Below, in pieces: positions 46,636-57,300 of a stretch of 64,000 nt of DNA. The notes under the pieces were generated by a model that did no database searches, had not been told where the DNA came from, and saw only the letters and a list, made by a program, of their open reading frames with translations. Each line of letters begins with the position of its first letter. Positions within the stretch are counted from its first letter, which is position 1. Origin of the DNA: Megaustenia siamemsis (Eukaryota; Mollusca; Gastropoda; Stylommatophora; Ariophantidae); NCBI GenBank assembly GCA_032433765.1, contig JAVIAB010000139.1, forward strand, positions 47,054,421-47,118,420. Reading direction: 5' to 3'. Made by a program: the position numbers and the translations under genes.

Positions 46636-46980
46636 AAAAAGTAAAGTAAAGTACCCCCCGTCACGCCAAGTGGCGTATAGGGAAATATGGTGTTAGTGAC
46701 CCTATATTTTACAGACCTTCAGCACATGATTTTTGGGGTAATGTGGTCGGTATTACGCCCGTGCTGCTTTTACTTTCCCAGAAAAAATCCGGTACCCATT
46801 TAAGGCTGGGTGAACCCGGAGCCGTCGGTTGGGATCGAACCCTACCCCTTGTCCGTAGTAGTCCAGTTCACTAACCACTGAGCTATCGCGGCTCCTACTA
46901 ATTTTTAGGGAATTAGTAAAACCCAGGTGTCCTCGCCAGGGAACGAACCCCGGCTGTTGCCGTGGTAAGCCAACCGCTTT
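46636..46980 (-). mobile_element. SINE-A copy 6, dimeric, perfect 11-bp TSD
   Basis: Flanked by agctttaagta at 46,625-46,635 and 46,981-46,991. On the minus strand it begins with an extra tRNA-like head at 46,918-46,980 (tagcggttggc-like A box area and gggttcgttccc B box). A short linker follows with the perfect 7-bp inverted repeat actaatt/aattagt (46,897-46,917), then a complete SINE-A (46,636-46,893) with a (ACTTT)n tail. Since the TSDs enclose both heads, the dimer moved as one unit. Confidence 0.9.
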
Positions 46981-46991
46981 AGCTTTAAGTA

Positions 46992-47469
46992 CTTGAGTCT
47001 AAATGTGGCATTTTAGTTCTTTCACTAGAAATATTACATTTGTCTGTCCTCTGTCTGCTACATTCCCATCTTTCTTACTGATTTTATATGTAAACATATA
47101 CGAAATGTATATCTCAGTAGCATGGTATGATCTGTCTTTATTTAAATTATTATTTACGTTACTTTAGCAGATTAGTTCTTGTTAAATTATATACTTAAAA
47201 TGCTGTGTCTGTAAGAAACAATTGTAAAATATATTTTCTGCGCTTCACTGAAATAATTATTTGTTGTGCTTTTGCAAATATATATGTATTTATTTATATG
47301 CATATAAGCTCTCAAAATCTTGAGGCTATAAATCGATGGTGTCATAGTAGGTTACTCGAGAGCGAACACAATGTTCTTTACAACTAAATTGCCCTATTCT
47401 AAACTGACATTCACGCAAGATTATTACATAGAAAGGCGTTTGGCATTCTTATTATATCTTCCATACTGG
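46992..47469. other. Unassigned DNA
   Basis: No recognised feature. Confidence 0.35.
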
Positions 47470-48139
47470 TCACATTTGACAGTCATCTCAAGCGATGTTG
47501 GCATGTATGTTGTTTGTGTTTTCTGCCTTAAGAGTAGCAGTGTTCAATACGCGAATTGCCATCTGATACCTGGATTCATCTTAGGTAGCGCAGATGGAAT
47601 GGTGTTGAGCTGTTCTTTAACTGTATGTTGTCCATGTCTCACTGCCATATAGTAGAGTACTTAGTACACTGGTATGGTATACATTTAAATTGTGTTGTTT
47701 TTTTCGGAATGCATTGTTTTCCTACACTCTTTTTACAAATCTAGATATTGCGACTAATGCTTTTCCAGTTTATTTGTTGATTTGAACGTTAATAGAAAGC
47801 TTAGTGTTAATGCTAGAACCTAGATATGTACAACTGTATTGTGAGAGTATGGTCGTCTGTAATAATATGGGGGAAGGGGGCGCTGATAAAGTCTTCGCTG
47901 AAGATTTCTGTTTTGGAAAGACTGGTTGGTAGTCCTAATTCCATGAATTTTTTGTAAACTTATCAATAAGCGAGTATTATTTTGAGTGAGCTATTAGTGC
48001 AGCATAATTAATGAAACGATCTCAAATGACTTTTTTAAGTTTCGTCTTTGAGCATATTTTGTTTGAATAATCCTCAATCTTATACTGTGTGAAGAAAAAT
48101 AGCTTTGCCTGACGGATTGACTGTATAAGATAGTAGTCT

Positions 48140-48460
48140 TGAAAAGAAAATCATGCGGGACTGGTGCGTCGCGAGATAGAGAGGCAGGGAGTTCAAATCC
48201 CGGCTGCACCAGTTGGGATTTTTGTTTGTTATTTCTCTGTGCGGCAATCACCCCTGGTCTCAGGCGGGGGCCCGGCTTGAAACACCAATTACTCATCGAC
48301 GGGAAAAATATGAGTACCTACGAAGACGGGAGTTATATGCCTATCCGTCGAGGGACCCCTGTGCACAATGCCGCCAGAGATCGCAAAATTTAGTTCCTAG
48401 TCTCCAGGGACTGCGCCAGCCAGAGATGAAAGCTGACGAACGTAAAAAAGAAATATAAAA
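48140..48460 (+). mobile_element. GC-rich SINE-like insertion (type Y)
   Basis: GC-rich block inside the LINE-F mosaic. It contains a B-box-like 'gagttcaaatcccggctgcacca' that looks like a tRNA 3' half, a non-tRNA body, and an end 'gacgaacgtaaaaaagaa' resembling the 'gcgaacgtaagcaagc' end of SINE-X. No A box or TSD was confirmed. Confidence 0.5.
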
Positions 48461-49269
48461 ACTGTTGGCGCTAGAACACGTTACACAGACTTATTTCACT
48501 CCATTGTGAACATAGGAAGGCGTTCCCAGCGTATTGATGGAGTGCTGTAATAATACGAAGCAGTTTTTTTAAAACATTCGACCTTTGTTGTGGTTATGGA
48601 AAGCCTCGGTATCACTGCAAACGAATTAAAATCCATAATTGCTCAACCGCCCGTGCCAGTGGAATCATCCTAATTAATATCTCATCTCCCAAACAAAGAA
48701 ATGTAGCTGCAGTCCCCATCATAGCAGTCTCAGCACACGCCAAAAGACATAAGGTGAAACGGCACAGAAAATAAATACGGCCATCATACGTCATATGATA
48801 TCATTATTCATTGTAAGCAATCAGAATATCGAAACGTGATCAAAACGGATGAAACACACAGCTTACGGTGTGCACAGAGCACTTAACTCAGTAGCTCCGG
48901 CAGCAAGCCGGACTTGGAATATGAGGAAACTGCAACAAGGAACAGTTTTTAGACACAGCCTTTAACAGTTCCCGCCGCCTATCCGCCATATTGACAGGAA
49001 GTCGATCTTTGTAAGAAGTCTAAAAAGAGACCATCACTGCTGACGAGATCAAATGCTTTTGTAAGATCTCTGAATACAGTGTATTTGACCGAGCCATCTG
49101 TTCGTGGTAAATTTATTGTTATGTGACTTACTGCGAAAAGCATTTTGATGGTGGATCAATAATTATGAAAACCACACTGTGACTCGGGGCAGATGCGCTG
49201 TAGACAAATAATAATAACTGAATATTATTATAAATGGAAACTTCTGAGGCGATAGATCAGCGAATCGTT

Positions 49270-49450
49270 TCAGGGAAAGAGGTATATTTACAACACTCGT
49301 AATAAAAAAAAAATCCCAAATCGATACAAAAACAAACAAGGAACAATATATGGTCCGAAGCAGCATCGAACCCGTACTTCTCGGCACAGATTCTTGCCAC
49401 GAGAACCAAACGCTAGAACACACGGCCAACTCAGCTACCTAAAAAGATAG
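49270..49450 (-). mobile_element. tRNA-derived SINE head in LINE-F mosaic
   Basis: The minus strand shows 'gtagctgagttggccgtgtg' (A box) and 'gggttcgatgctgc' (B box). Body right-to-left includes A-rich DNA. Splits the LINE-F RT. Confidence 0.6.
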
Positions 49451-50990
49451 CTATCATTGGCAATGTCTCTAGCGCATGTGTACTCATGACTATAGCATAG
49501 GGTTATGAACACAACTCGGGAATAAACATTTATTTTCCAAGTATCTCCCAGAAAAGGTAAATACGCTGTGCCTATCTCATCAACCTGTTATGTTACTCTG
49601 GCAAAGGTCTTTTCTATTATGTGTAGCAGCAGGATTCCACGGTAGATCGTGCGATCTTTAAGGTCGCCTTCGTTCTTGTGCAAGGTAATACTATTTGCAT
49701 CCCACATATATTATGACATCTCATCACCATGAGTCCCCGTTCCAACAGCGACATAGTAATTCATGGAGACTGTCTCTGGACTGGTGTCATATCTTCAATT
49801 TTATGTCCGTCATTTGTTCGGTGAGGAGCCTGGACCCCTACAAAAAGTTAAGCTTTCTAATATATGTCTTTTCCTTATTTTTCCTATTTTTAGTTAATTG
49901 CTATAATGTATTAGATGATATTGCCCTCGTCGGTATTTTTTGTTGTAATTGTTTTCCGAGGGAGACTGCATATAAGCTGAATCGTCAATAGTTTTGTACT
50001 GTTCTCCTATGTAAAGCTGTACACTAGATACACTTGATTGAGCTCTTTCCTCAATGCTCATAAGTACTGTCGATTGAGCACAACACAATACCTCTGATAG
50101 AATGCCTCATTTCTAGAGGATTTTTCTCCGCGCACGTGATCCTGTGACATCACAGAGTTCTTCTGTTTCTGTTGGTAGTTCATACACAACCGCAGAGATA
50201 TTTTGTTAAGTGCTGTATTGCTGCCAACATTCTCTGTGGAATACAACTGTGAATAATGTTCAACCCAGAGGTCTATTTGTCTCCTTTGGTGTGTATTATT
50301 TACCCCAAATTTTTATTTTATTGCGGAATGGTTTGAAGCCAATCTAGACAACATAGAACCAGTTATAGCTAAACACTTTTTTCTTGCAAAATCTGCCCCC
50401 CCCCCCCCAAGAGTCGTTTGCGCTGGTTTGGCTATTGTATTAGCCGTGCTACTTTCTTTTAAAAGTGCGTATAGTGTGCCATATTCGAAGATCGCTGTTA
50501 TTCTCGTATTGTCTGTAACAAGTTCTATTTAGACTAGAGCAGCTTCATATCAATCTGCGCTAAACTTGACTTGTTTACTAAATATTTTAAATTATGAATT
50601 GTTTAGTGTTTTTTAATGTGTGTTCATGTGGATTGTAGGTCTCCCGCCGATGTTATTTGAGGTTGTTGATCTAAAGAGTTCATAAATGCCTGCGCCAGTT
50701 CTGGCGTAAAGGTATTAGACATATTAACGAGCGGCATTCTAGTTTGAATCTGCGTTAATTTCTTTGATCTGAGTTTGACCCAGCTGCATATCATAGAATA
50801 ATCAATATCACAGACAGCACTATGAAAGCTGCGTGTGATGCTGATCATATTGATGGCTTTGCGTCTTGTGTAAGGTTCAGCTGATGCCAGTGCTGGGTGG
50901 GACATTAAATGTCTCTCATTTTGAATGGACTTCAAATACGTATGCATGTAACTAGCATTAGCATACACACACACACTCACACACAACTAC

Positions 50991-51299
50991 AAGCGTTAAA
51001 CCTGTGCCTCGCCACATAATTAAGTACTATAATTCCACGTTAACCGCAGTTAAATTTACTTTTGGTCAAACAACAGCAAAACATGCTGCATACCGTCAAT
51101 ACTTTAATGAAGTGAAGAAAAAAATGGGAAAGTCCTAGTTTAGTCATGTAAATTATTTAAACGAAACTAGTGATCTCCCCTTAGTTGGCGTCACAACAAA
51201 ACTACAGTAGTTCTTAACATTTCTAAACATTTCTACTGGTCGAAAACTGCCGACTGAAGAAGTTAATTATATTATATATGTTTATACGTGTGCGCGCAC
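50991..51299. other. Unassigned DNA
   Basis: No recognised feature except a GC-alternating word at about 51,290-51,306. Confidence 0.35.
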
Positions 51300-51450
51300 G
51301 CGCGTGAGTGTTTTTGGCGTATGGACGACTTTTGGCGTATTTTAGTCCTAATTTTTTTCAGTGCAAACGGCACATTATTTTGGTACTGTGGTCGGTGTCA
51401 CGCCATTAAACATGGAAAGCGATGTTGCACTTAGTAACTGCCACCCAGGT
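51300..51450 (-). mobile_element. SINE central-domain relative, diverged
   Basis: 'ttattttggtactgtggtcggtgtcacgcc' parallels the SINE-A antisense 'tttttggggtaatgtggtcggtattacgcc', followed by 'ggaaagcg'. The head is not recognisable. Confidence 0.45.
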
Positions 51451-52630
51451 GTGTCCATTGTGGGTGTAATTAAAAAAAAAAGAATATGTAGTCAATGTCG
51501 TCAGACTTCGTGGGCGTAATATTTAAAAAGTATATTGCCAGACTGTGTGTGGACAGAGACACAGTCAACAAATATTTAAAGCAATATTTGTTAACAGATA
51601 CATGGCCGGATAGACACGTAGGCAGGTAAAAATGGAATGCACAGCATATAAGGACACTCACTCTCAGACCCTATCAGAAGAAAGAAGAAAAGAGCAGCGA
51701 GCAACAACGAGCAGAAACACAAACCTTAGAGTTTAGCAGAGAAAGGTAGAGATAAGCACAGATTAGCGATAACGAGCAGTAATTAACAGAGAACAGTTAG
51801 TAAGGTTACGATTATTAATAAACGAGAAGTTAATAAATAGCAGATATAGTAATTCAATAACATAACTAGTGTTTAGACATCTAGAAATGTGTTATGTGAT
51901 TTACTGATTCCAGGATCATATGAGTCCGGTGGTTATCCAGACCGCCATATAATTTGATTATAATATTACTGACTGGACTTTATTATGTGATAATATAACT
52001 TGTGAAAATATCAATGTGATAATAGTAAGTAAATAAATGTTTTCGTGTGATGGAACACATCAAGGGTTTGTTTGACTGTCAAAAATAGATGTTATTTGAA
52101 TGTGTTAAAGAAAGACGATCGGTCTTTATGAAGAACGAACAAACACGGCACGAAAGACATATTATATATAAAAGTTCAAACACGTAATCCAGTCTTCGGT
52201 TCAGTGTAGTATAAAAGTACAACCAGATCCAATAAAACGCGCCAGTCCTCCAAGCTTTTTTTTCCAGAAAAGAATATCTAATACACTTTTCAGAGGCTAG
52301 AGGAACCCTGATTTGTATTGTTTATGTGTTTGTGTATGTACATTTATATACAGAGCAAAGAAAAATGATTAATTCTGATAATGAGAAAGTATTTACCGTA
52401 AACAGAAACATCTTGACAGAAACACACGAATATCTAGAAAGTATATCTGATGAGGTCTGAGGCACAATGAAAACGGGTAATTAACGGGAAGTCAGCATGT
52501 GTGATCAGATTACGTAGACCTCGATCAATGTTTTGGGCCGGTTTGGAAATTGAACTTTTTTTTTTTAACCTGTTATCTAGTCCTAGTCTTGTGATAATGA
52601 TAATAAGAGATATTTAAACACATTTACCAC

Positions 52631-52632
<2 letters not shown>
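51451..52632. other. Unassigned DNA
   Basis: An AG-rich stretch at 51,660-51,830 has short internal similarity (repeated gagcag and agagaa words) but no clear unit. Otherwise nothing recognised. Confidence 0.35.

Positions 52633-52686
<54 letters not shown>
52633..52686. repeat. (TA)n microsatellite
   Basis: Uninterrupted TA run of about 54 bases. Confidence 0.97.
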
Positions 52687-52690
<4 letters not shown>

Positions 52691-53049
52691 TCTCCAACGT
52701 GCATTTCATTAACTGTTTAGTATTGATATAAAGAAAAATATTTCTTACCAACAATTCCCCACTTTGTTTTTGTATTTATTAAATAATTTCTCTTGCAAAT
52801 TTTAGCTGTTAACGAAACCGATAAAGTATTGTAAAAATGTATGTTGACAGATTGAATAGAGAGTTTTCTTGTATAATCCTGACACTTCTACTTCAATATA
52901 CATACACTTTGGAAAGTGAGATAATTCTCTGTATATGTGGTATTGTTGATGTTTAAAGTTGTTCATATGTAACGCGGCTTATTCACAACTGACATACTTT
53001 TTTGTTTAATTTCTATTCGAACGACGATTACTTTTCTCCATCGCTCACC
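52687..53049. other. Unassigned DNA
   Basis: No recognised feature. Confidence 0.35.
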
Positions 53050-53240
53050 GTTAATGGACGTAAATGAGTAGTGTTGTTGCAGCTAGCTGCGATGTCTTCA
53101 CCTCTTGGTCCAACACATCCGACTTTAGCTTTTTATTATTTGGCAACCAGTTTTCCTTTGTTCTTCGACCTTTACTTGCTTAGATAGACTAGATAATCTG
53201 TTTCCACTTTAGGTACTGAGAGATTGAGAACTGGAGTAGG
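53050..53240 (-). mobile_element. SINE-X copy 2, old
   Basis: The minus strand matches SINE-X in order. On the plus strand: 'ggacgtaaatgagtag', 'ggtccaacacatccgactt', 'ttcgacctttacttgctta', 'agactaga'. These correspond to the reverse complement of 31,200-31,375. Many differences, so older than copy 1. Confidence 0.65.
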
Positions 53241-53354
53241 ATTTTGTTAGATTATAGTTTGTTGATCCTGATGCAAGCAGTCAGCTTTGAGTCGCTGATC
53301 TCTTCCATCTCATGTGCTATCCCATTTCATGAGGCCAGAAGCTGACATAGATAG

Positions 53355-53358
<4 letters not shown>

Positions 53359-53395
<37 letters not shown>
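53359..53395. repeat. (TA)n microsatellite
   Basis: Uninterrupted TA run. Confidence 0.96.
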
Positions 53396-53397
<2 letters not shown>

Positions 53398-53660
53398 TGA
53401 CACATTTTGCAATCAGCTTCTTCCATCGCAGACTACTCAAGCCTTTTCATTACTATTCAGTCCAGGTTAAGTAGTACTGCCCGTAATGAATGAAGTGTAC
53501 ATACTTCATGTGTTTCGAGGTGTATGTAAGAAGCTTCAACATTGACACCAACTCCTGGGCAACCCATGTTTAGGAACGCCCAATATGGCACAGTTAATTC
53601 ACAACAAGCGCCCGCTTCGTCGAGAAACATTAATTCAGTATGGCACGGAAAAAAAACGAT

Positions 53661-53663
<3 letters not shown>

Positions 53664-53726
<63 letters not shown>
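53664..53726. repeat. (GA)n microsatellite, 63 bp
   Basis: Perfect GA run; Arg/Glu frames across it are artefacts. Confidence 0.97.
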
Positions 53727-53729
<3 letters not shown>

Positions 53730-54330
53730 AGAAAAATGACGACACCCAATTGTTTGGCTGTGCGCACATCAAAGTTAGTTGTAAACACAATAATTGTTGT
53801 TAGGGTTTGGGGTTAGTGGGATAGTTTAAGGAGCACACCGACATTAGTCAAACATGAAAGGTAGGGAAATAACAGACTAATCAAACATACAAGAGGTATG
53901 AGGTAATCCGAAACTAGTTAAACAAAAAAGTGTACGCCTGCGTGTGTGTAAGGGTTTTTTTCGGGGGGGGGGGTGTTCAAGACTATATAGACAAGAAGAA
54001 ATGTGTGGAATCTAAGATAGTCGAACAAAAGGGTGAAAGAAAAGGTAGTGTCCCGAGATATAAAGGCAAACACGAGTAGTTTCAAGACACAGGCATATAA
54101 TTAGTATTTGTAAAAGCACACAAACTTAGTGAAAATGAATCTAATATAATGAAAAAAATTTCTTCTTGTCTGCCTATTAGTATCTATCTATGGAGTTGGC
54201 TTTTTTCCCGTGCATTTATTCAGTTCCTGCATCTGTTTAACATAAAATTCTAATTAGCACGTATATTCATTCAAGTCTCTAGCATTGATTAATTACTAGT
54301 TAGAACATATTTTACTCCAAACCCTCGAGC
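53727..54330. other. Unassigned DNA
   Basis: Contains a T-run plus G-run at 53,955-53,972; nothing else recognised. Confidence 0.4.
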
Positions 54331-54835
54331 ATGTATGTATGGCCTTTGGTGTCTTGACAGACGGTTGGTAGCAAGCAATCATGATAAGTCAGTAATTTGG
54401 TAAAGCATTAGTGTCTCATACTGGGTGCTGCTTTACCGAACAGCTTCTCTCGTGGCTGAATTTGCCAATATTGGCCAGACAGATCCATCCGCAGAACGAA
54501 GAATGTGTATTTGCGGTGCCTGGCCTTGTCTCTTTTCTCTTCCACCTTTTATCTTCTGTATTTGATATCAGCAATGTCTCGAAAGTTACTATACCATTTT
54601 TTTTATTTTTGTTCTCCATGTGCTACGATTAGAAGCCACATTTTCTCAGTTTCTTTCACTGATAAAAAAATTCCCTCAAGGAAGCCCTGCAAGCATCCTT
54701 ATATCTCAGCACTGGTTTGCCCTTTGGTCTCTTTCCGTCCTTAAGTTCGCCATACAATATTTGTTTCGAGATGTAATTCTTTCAAGGCCTTTAACTTTGA
54801 AGTTCTTGTGAAAGGCGATGACCATAATTTTAACT
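54331..54835 (-). mobile_element. LINE-F copy, 3' region
   Basis: The minus strand carries the LINE-F C-terminus and 3' UTR. Antisense of 'ccctcaaggaagccctgcaagcatccttatatctcagc' corresponds to the plus-strand LINE-F at 60,825-60,870. 'cagcttctctcgtgg' and 'tcttgacagacgg' match 32,578-32,840. Truncated at the 5' side. Confidence 0.82.
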
Positions 54836-54854
54836 ACCATTAACTGTATATACT

Positions 54855-55013
54855 TCCGGGTTCACCCAGCCTAAAATGATTTTTTTCTGGAAAGTAAAAC
54901 GGCACGGGCGTAATACTGACCACATTACCACAAAAATCATGTACTGTAAAATTTTATTTTCACTAACACCATATTCCATATACGCCACTTGGCGTATCGG
55001 GGCACTTTACTTA
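54855..55013 (+). mobile_element. SINE-A copy 7, 5'-truncated
   Basis: Starts at 'ttccgggttcacccagcc' after the B box and runs to the acgccacttggcgtatcgg hairpin and ctttactta tail. Moderately diverged. No clear TSD; followed almost at once by a LINE-B terminus. Confidence 0.88.
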
Positions 55014-55024
55014 TATATAATCAT

Positions 55025-55090
55025 CAGCATCACGGAACAATGCCTGCTGGCGTAAGTGATCATGTCTCTCCACAACTTTCTATGCCAACT
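55025..55090 (-). mobile_element. LINE-B copy 9, terminal scrap
   Basis: Only the 3'-most ~65 bases of LINE-B ('gcctgctggcgtaagtgatcatgtctctccacaactttc'). Confidence 0.75.
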
Positions 55091-56022
55091 CCTACATAAG
55101 AAAAGAGCTTAATGTACTTGCAAGATGTAATATGAAAATAAATAAGCGTTTTTTTTTAATTTTTAAATTACAATAAAGTTGGTTACTACTGTGATACAAG
55201 TCATCATCATCAACTACCATGTCTGCTGGCGTAGGTGATCATGTCACAACTTTCGATCTGAACAGTTATTTATCATTTCTATTGTTGACCTGTCTACCCA
55301 TTCTATTAAGTTGTCCTGTATCTTTTCTATGTGCTTCCCTCTATCTCTTCGTTCCTCAATTTTCCCAGTTGTTACAATATATTCTAGCTGTTCCCTTCAC
55401 ATTACATGGCCCGAAAATGGTGGTTGTTTCTTCCTAATAATGGAAAATAGCTTTTAATTTTTTTAAATTTTTTTTTTTTTTGCATTGGCATCTTTTAGTA
55501 CGTCTTCATTTCACTTCTTAGCCACCCATAGTATTCTCAATATTCTTCTGTAAAAACACATTTCTACAACTTCCAGTGATTTTCTAGTCTGTTTTTCTAG
55601 TCTCCAAGTTTCACATCTGTATGTTAAGACGGGCTGTACATGATATTTAAAGAACTCTTTTTCTTGTTTCGATTGTCAGAAATGGATTACATAGTGTCTT
55701 CCTCATTTTTTGGAAAGCTGCTTTTGCCTGATTGCCTGGGCTATTCTGCATTTCACATTTGTTGTACATCTACCTTCTAAGGTTAATATTGTTCCCAGAT
55801 ATTTAAATTCATTTACCTATTTTAATATTGTTCCACTTGTCTTTATTGTGCTTTACGGTGTCTTTTTTTTTCTTTTTTGTTGTTGTTGTTGCTACTATTA
55901 CGTCTATTTGTTTACTATTAAGGCTGATTTATTTATTTTTGCTTTCCTTCACTATAATGTCTAACATTTCCTGTAACTCATTTTCACTCTTAGCGATTAA
56001 GACTGTATCATCAGCATACATT

Positions 56023-56582
56023 CATCATCATGTGCCATACCGGTTGGCGTAGGCGATCATCTCCTTCCACAATCTTTTATCTACAGTGCATCGTATCAGT
56101 TCTGTTGTTGACTGTTTTCCATGCCATAACACCAAACTATCTAGTATTTTCTCTCTTTCTCGTTCGTGATCTCTCTTTCTCGTTCGTGATCTCTCTTTCC
56201 TTGTATTTTGCCTATTGTAGTAAAGTATTCCAACTTCCCTCTTCTCATGATGTGTCCAAAAAAATGTTGATTATTTCTTACTGATGTTTTTTAGGTGCTG
56301 CCTTTCTGTGTTGGCCTCTTTGAGAATTTCTTCATTGGTCTTTTTAGCTGTCCAGGGAACTTTCAACATTCTTCTGAGAAATCCCATCTCTGTGGCCTCT
56401 AACCGTCGTTTCATTTGTTTATCTATTGTCCATGATTCGCTTCCATAGATCAGAATTGGTTCTATATAGCACCGATGAACTCCTTTTCTCACTTCTGTTG
56501 ACATAGATTTGTTGCATAAGATATTTTTCATTTTCTGAAATGCTCTTTTGGCCTGAGCTATTCTGCTTTTTATTTCTGTGTA
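56023..56582 (-). mobile_element. LINE-B2 copy 4, 11-bp TSD
   Basis: 5'-truncated LINE-B2 inside LINE-B. Flanked by cagcatacatt at 56,012-56,022 and 56,583-56,593. Reads KRRLEATEMGFLRRMLKV, PWTAKKTNEEILKEANTE and YGSESWTIDKQ. A 20-bp tandem duplication (ctctctttctcgttcgtgat) sits at about 56,151-56,190. Confidence 0.92.
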
Positions 56583-57056
56583 CAGCATACATTAGATTAT
56601 TTATATTATGACCTCCAATTGTTATTCCAGGCTTGCCCCTTATGGATCTAAAAATAGTCTCATTATACATATTAATTAAATCTGGTGACAGCACACAACC
56701 TTGCTTAACACCCTGTTTTATTTGTTGAAACATTCCCAATTGATTTCCATTTCTTATGGCCGTTGTTTGTTGCCAGGACATGTTCTTTTCTATTCTTAGA
56801 TCTTTGCTGTCTACATTTATGCCTTATAAATTTGTTATTATTACTTTGTCAAATTCTTCGGTGTAATCTATGAAACATAGGTATAGATCTGTTTTCACCG
56901 CTATGGCTCTTTCTAGTGAAGATCGTATGGTGTATATGAGGTTGTCAGTTCCCTTACCTTCAACAAAACCACACTATTCATCACTAATTTCTAGACTGAT
57001 TTTGTTTCGTACACTTTGTATTCTTAGTAATATCTTAGTCATATTTTAGCAGGTCG

Positions 57057-57058
<2 letters not shown>

Positions 57059-57104
<46 letters not shown>
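57059..57104. repeat. (TA)n microsatellite
   Basis: TA run between LINE-B and the LINE-D fragment. Confidence 0.96.
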
Positions 57105-57106
<2 letters not shown>

Positions 57107-57240
57107 TCATGTGCCTTTTTCGCAGCGAAGGTTGGCTACCATGGATCGCCATTCTACTCTGTTTCTTGCTTTGATGGTGCAGGCTGTCATAGATTGACTT
57201 GTCCATCTTTTGATGTTACTCGTTCATGTTAGTTTTGGTC
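57105..57240 (-). mobile_element. LINE-D copy 2, 3' end
   Basis: Reverse complement of the LINE-D terminus at 10,715-10,850: 'gcgaaggttggctaccatgg', 'ctttgatggtgcaggctgtcatagattgacttgtccatc'. It replaces about 85 bases of LINE-B expected between 57,055 and 57,241. Confidence 0.9.
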
Positions 57241-57300
57241 TATAATATATCCGCTGTTGTAGATATCATTCAGCATTTTTGTTATTATTTCTTTTCCAAT

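Larger units (their letters stand above)
47470..50990 (-). mobile_element. LINE-F copy, eroded mosaic
   Basis: On the minus strand, LINE blocks appear in correct order but with gaps. An endonuclease end and linker (RSFHSAVCDIDYSMICSWVK, 50,640-50,900), an RT entry block (ITLHKNEGDLKDRTIYRGIL, about 49,620-49,690), ICPESQCGFHNY and DLTKAFDLVSSDGLF (49,000-49,195), then LGLPTSLSKTEIF, CTYLGSSINT and VLSTLLYGSETW-like text (47,600-47,950). Foreign segments, including SINE-like ones, separate them. Very old. Confidence 0.7.
55200..57300 (-). mobile_element. LINE-B copy 10, interrupted by B2 and by (TA)n-D
   Basis: LINE-B from its (ATC)n-side tail through the C-terminal region (55,220-55,800), YADD area (55,900-56,022 and 56,583-56,620), RT upstream (56,640-57,055), and a last piece at 57,241-57,300 (antisense of the NDIYNSGYI block). 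Stops and frameshifts throughout. Confidence 0.87.

Noticed and set aside
48150..48220. Functional tRNA gene
   Set aside because: Only a tRNA 3'-half-like B-box region; no complete cloverleaf by eye.
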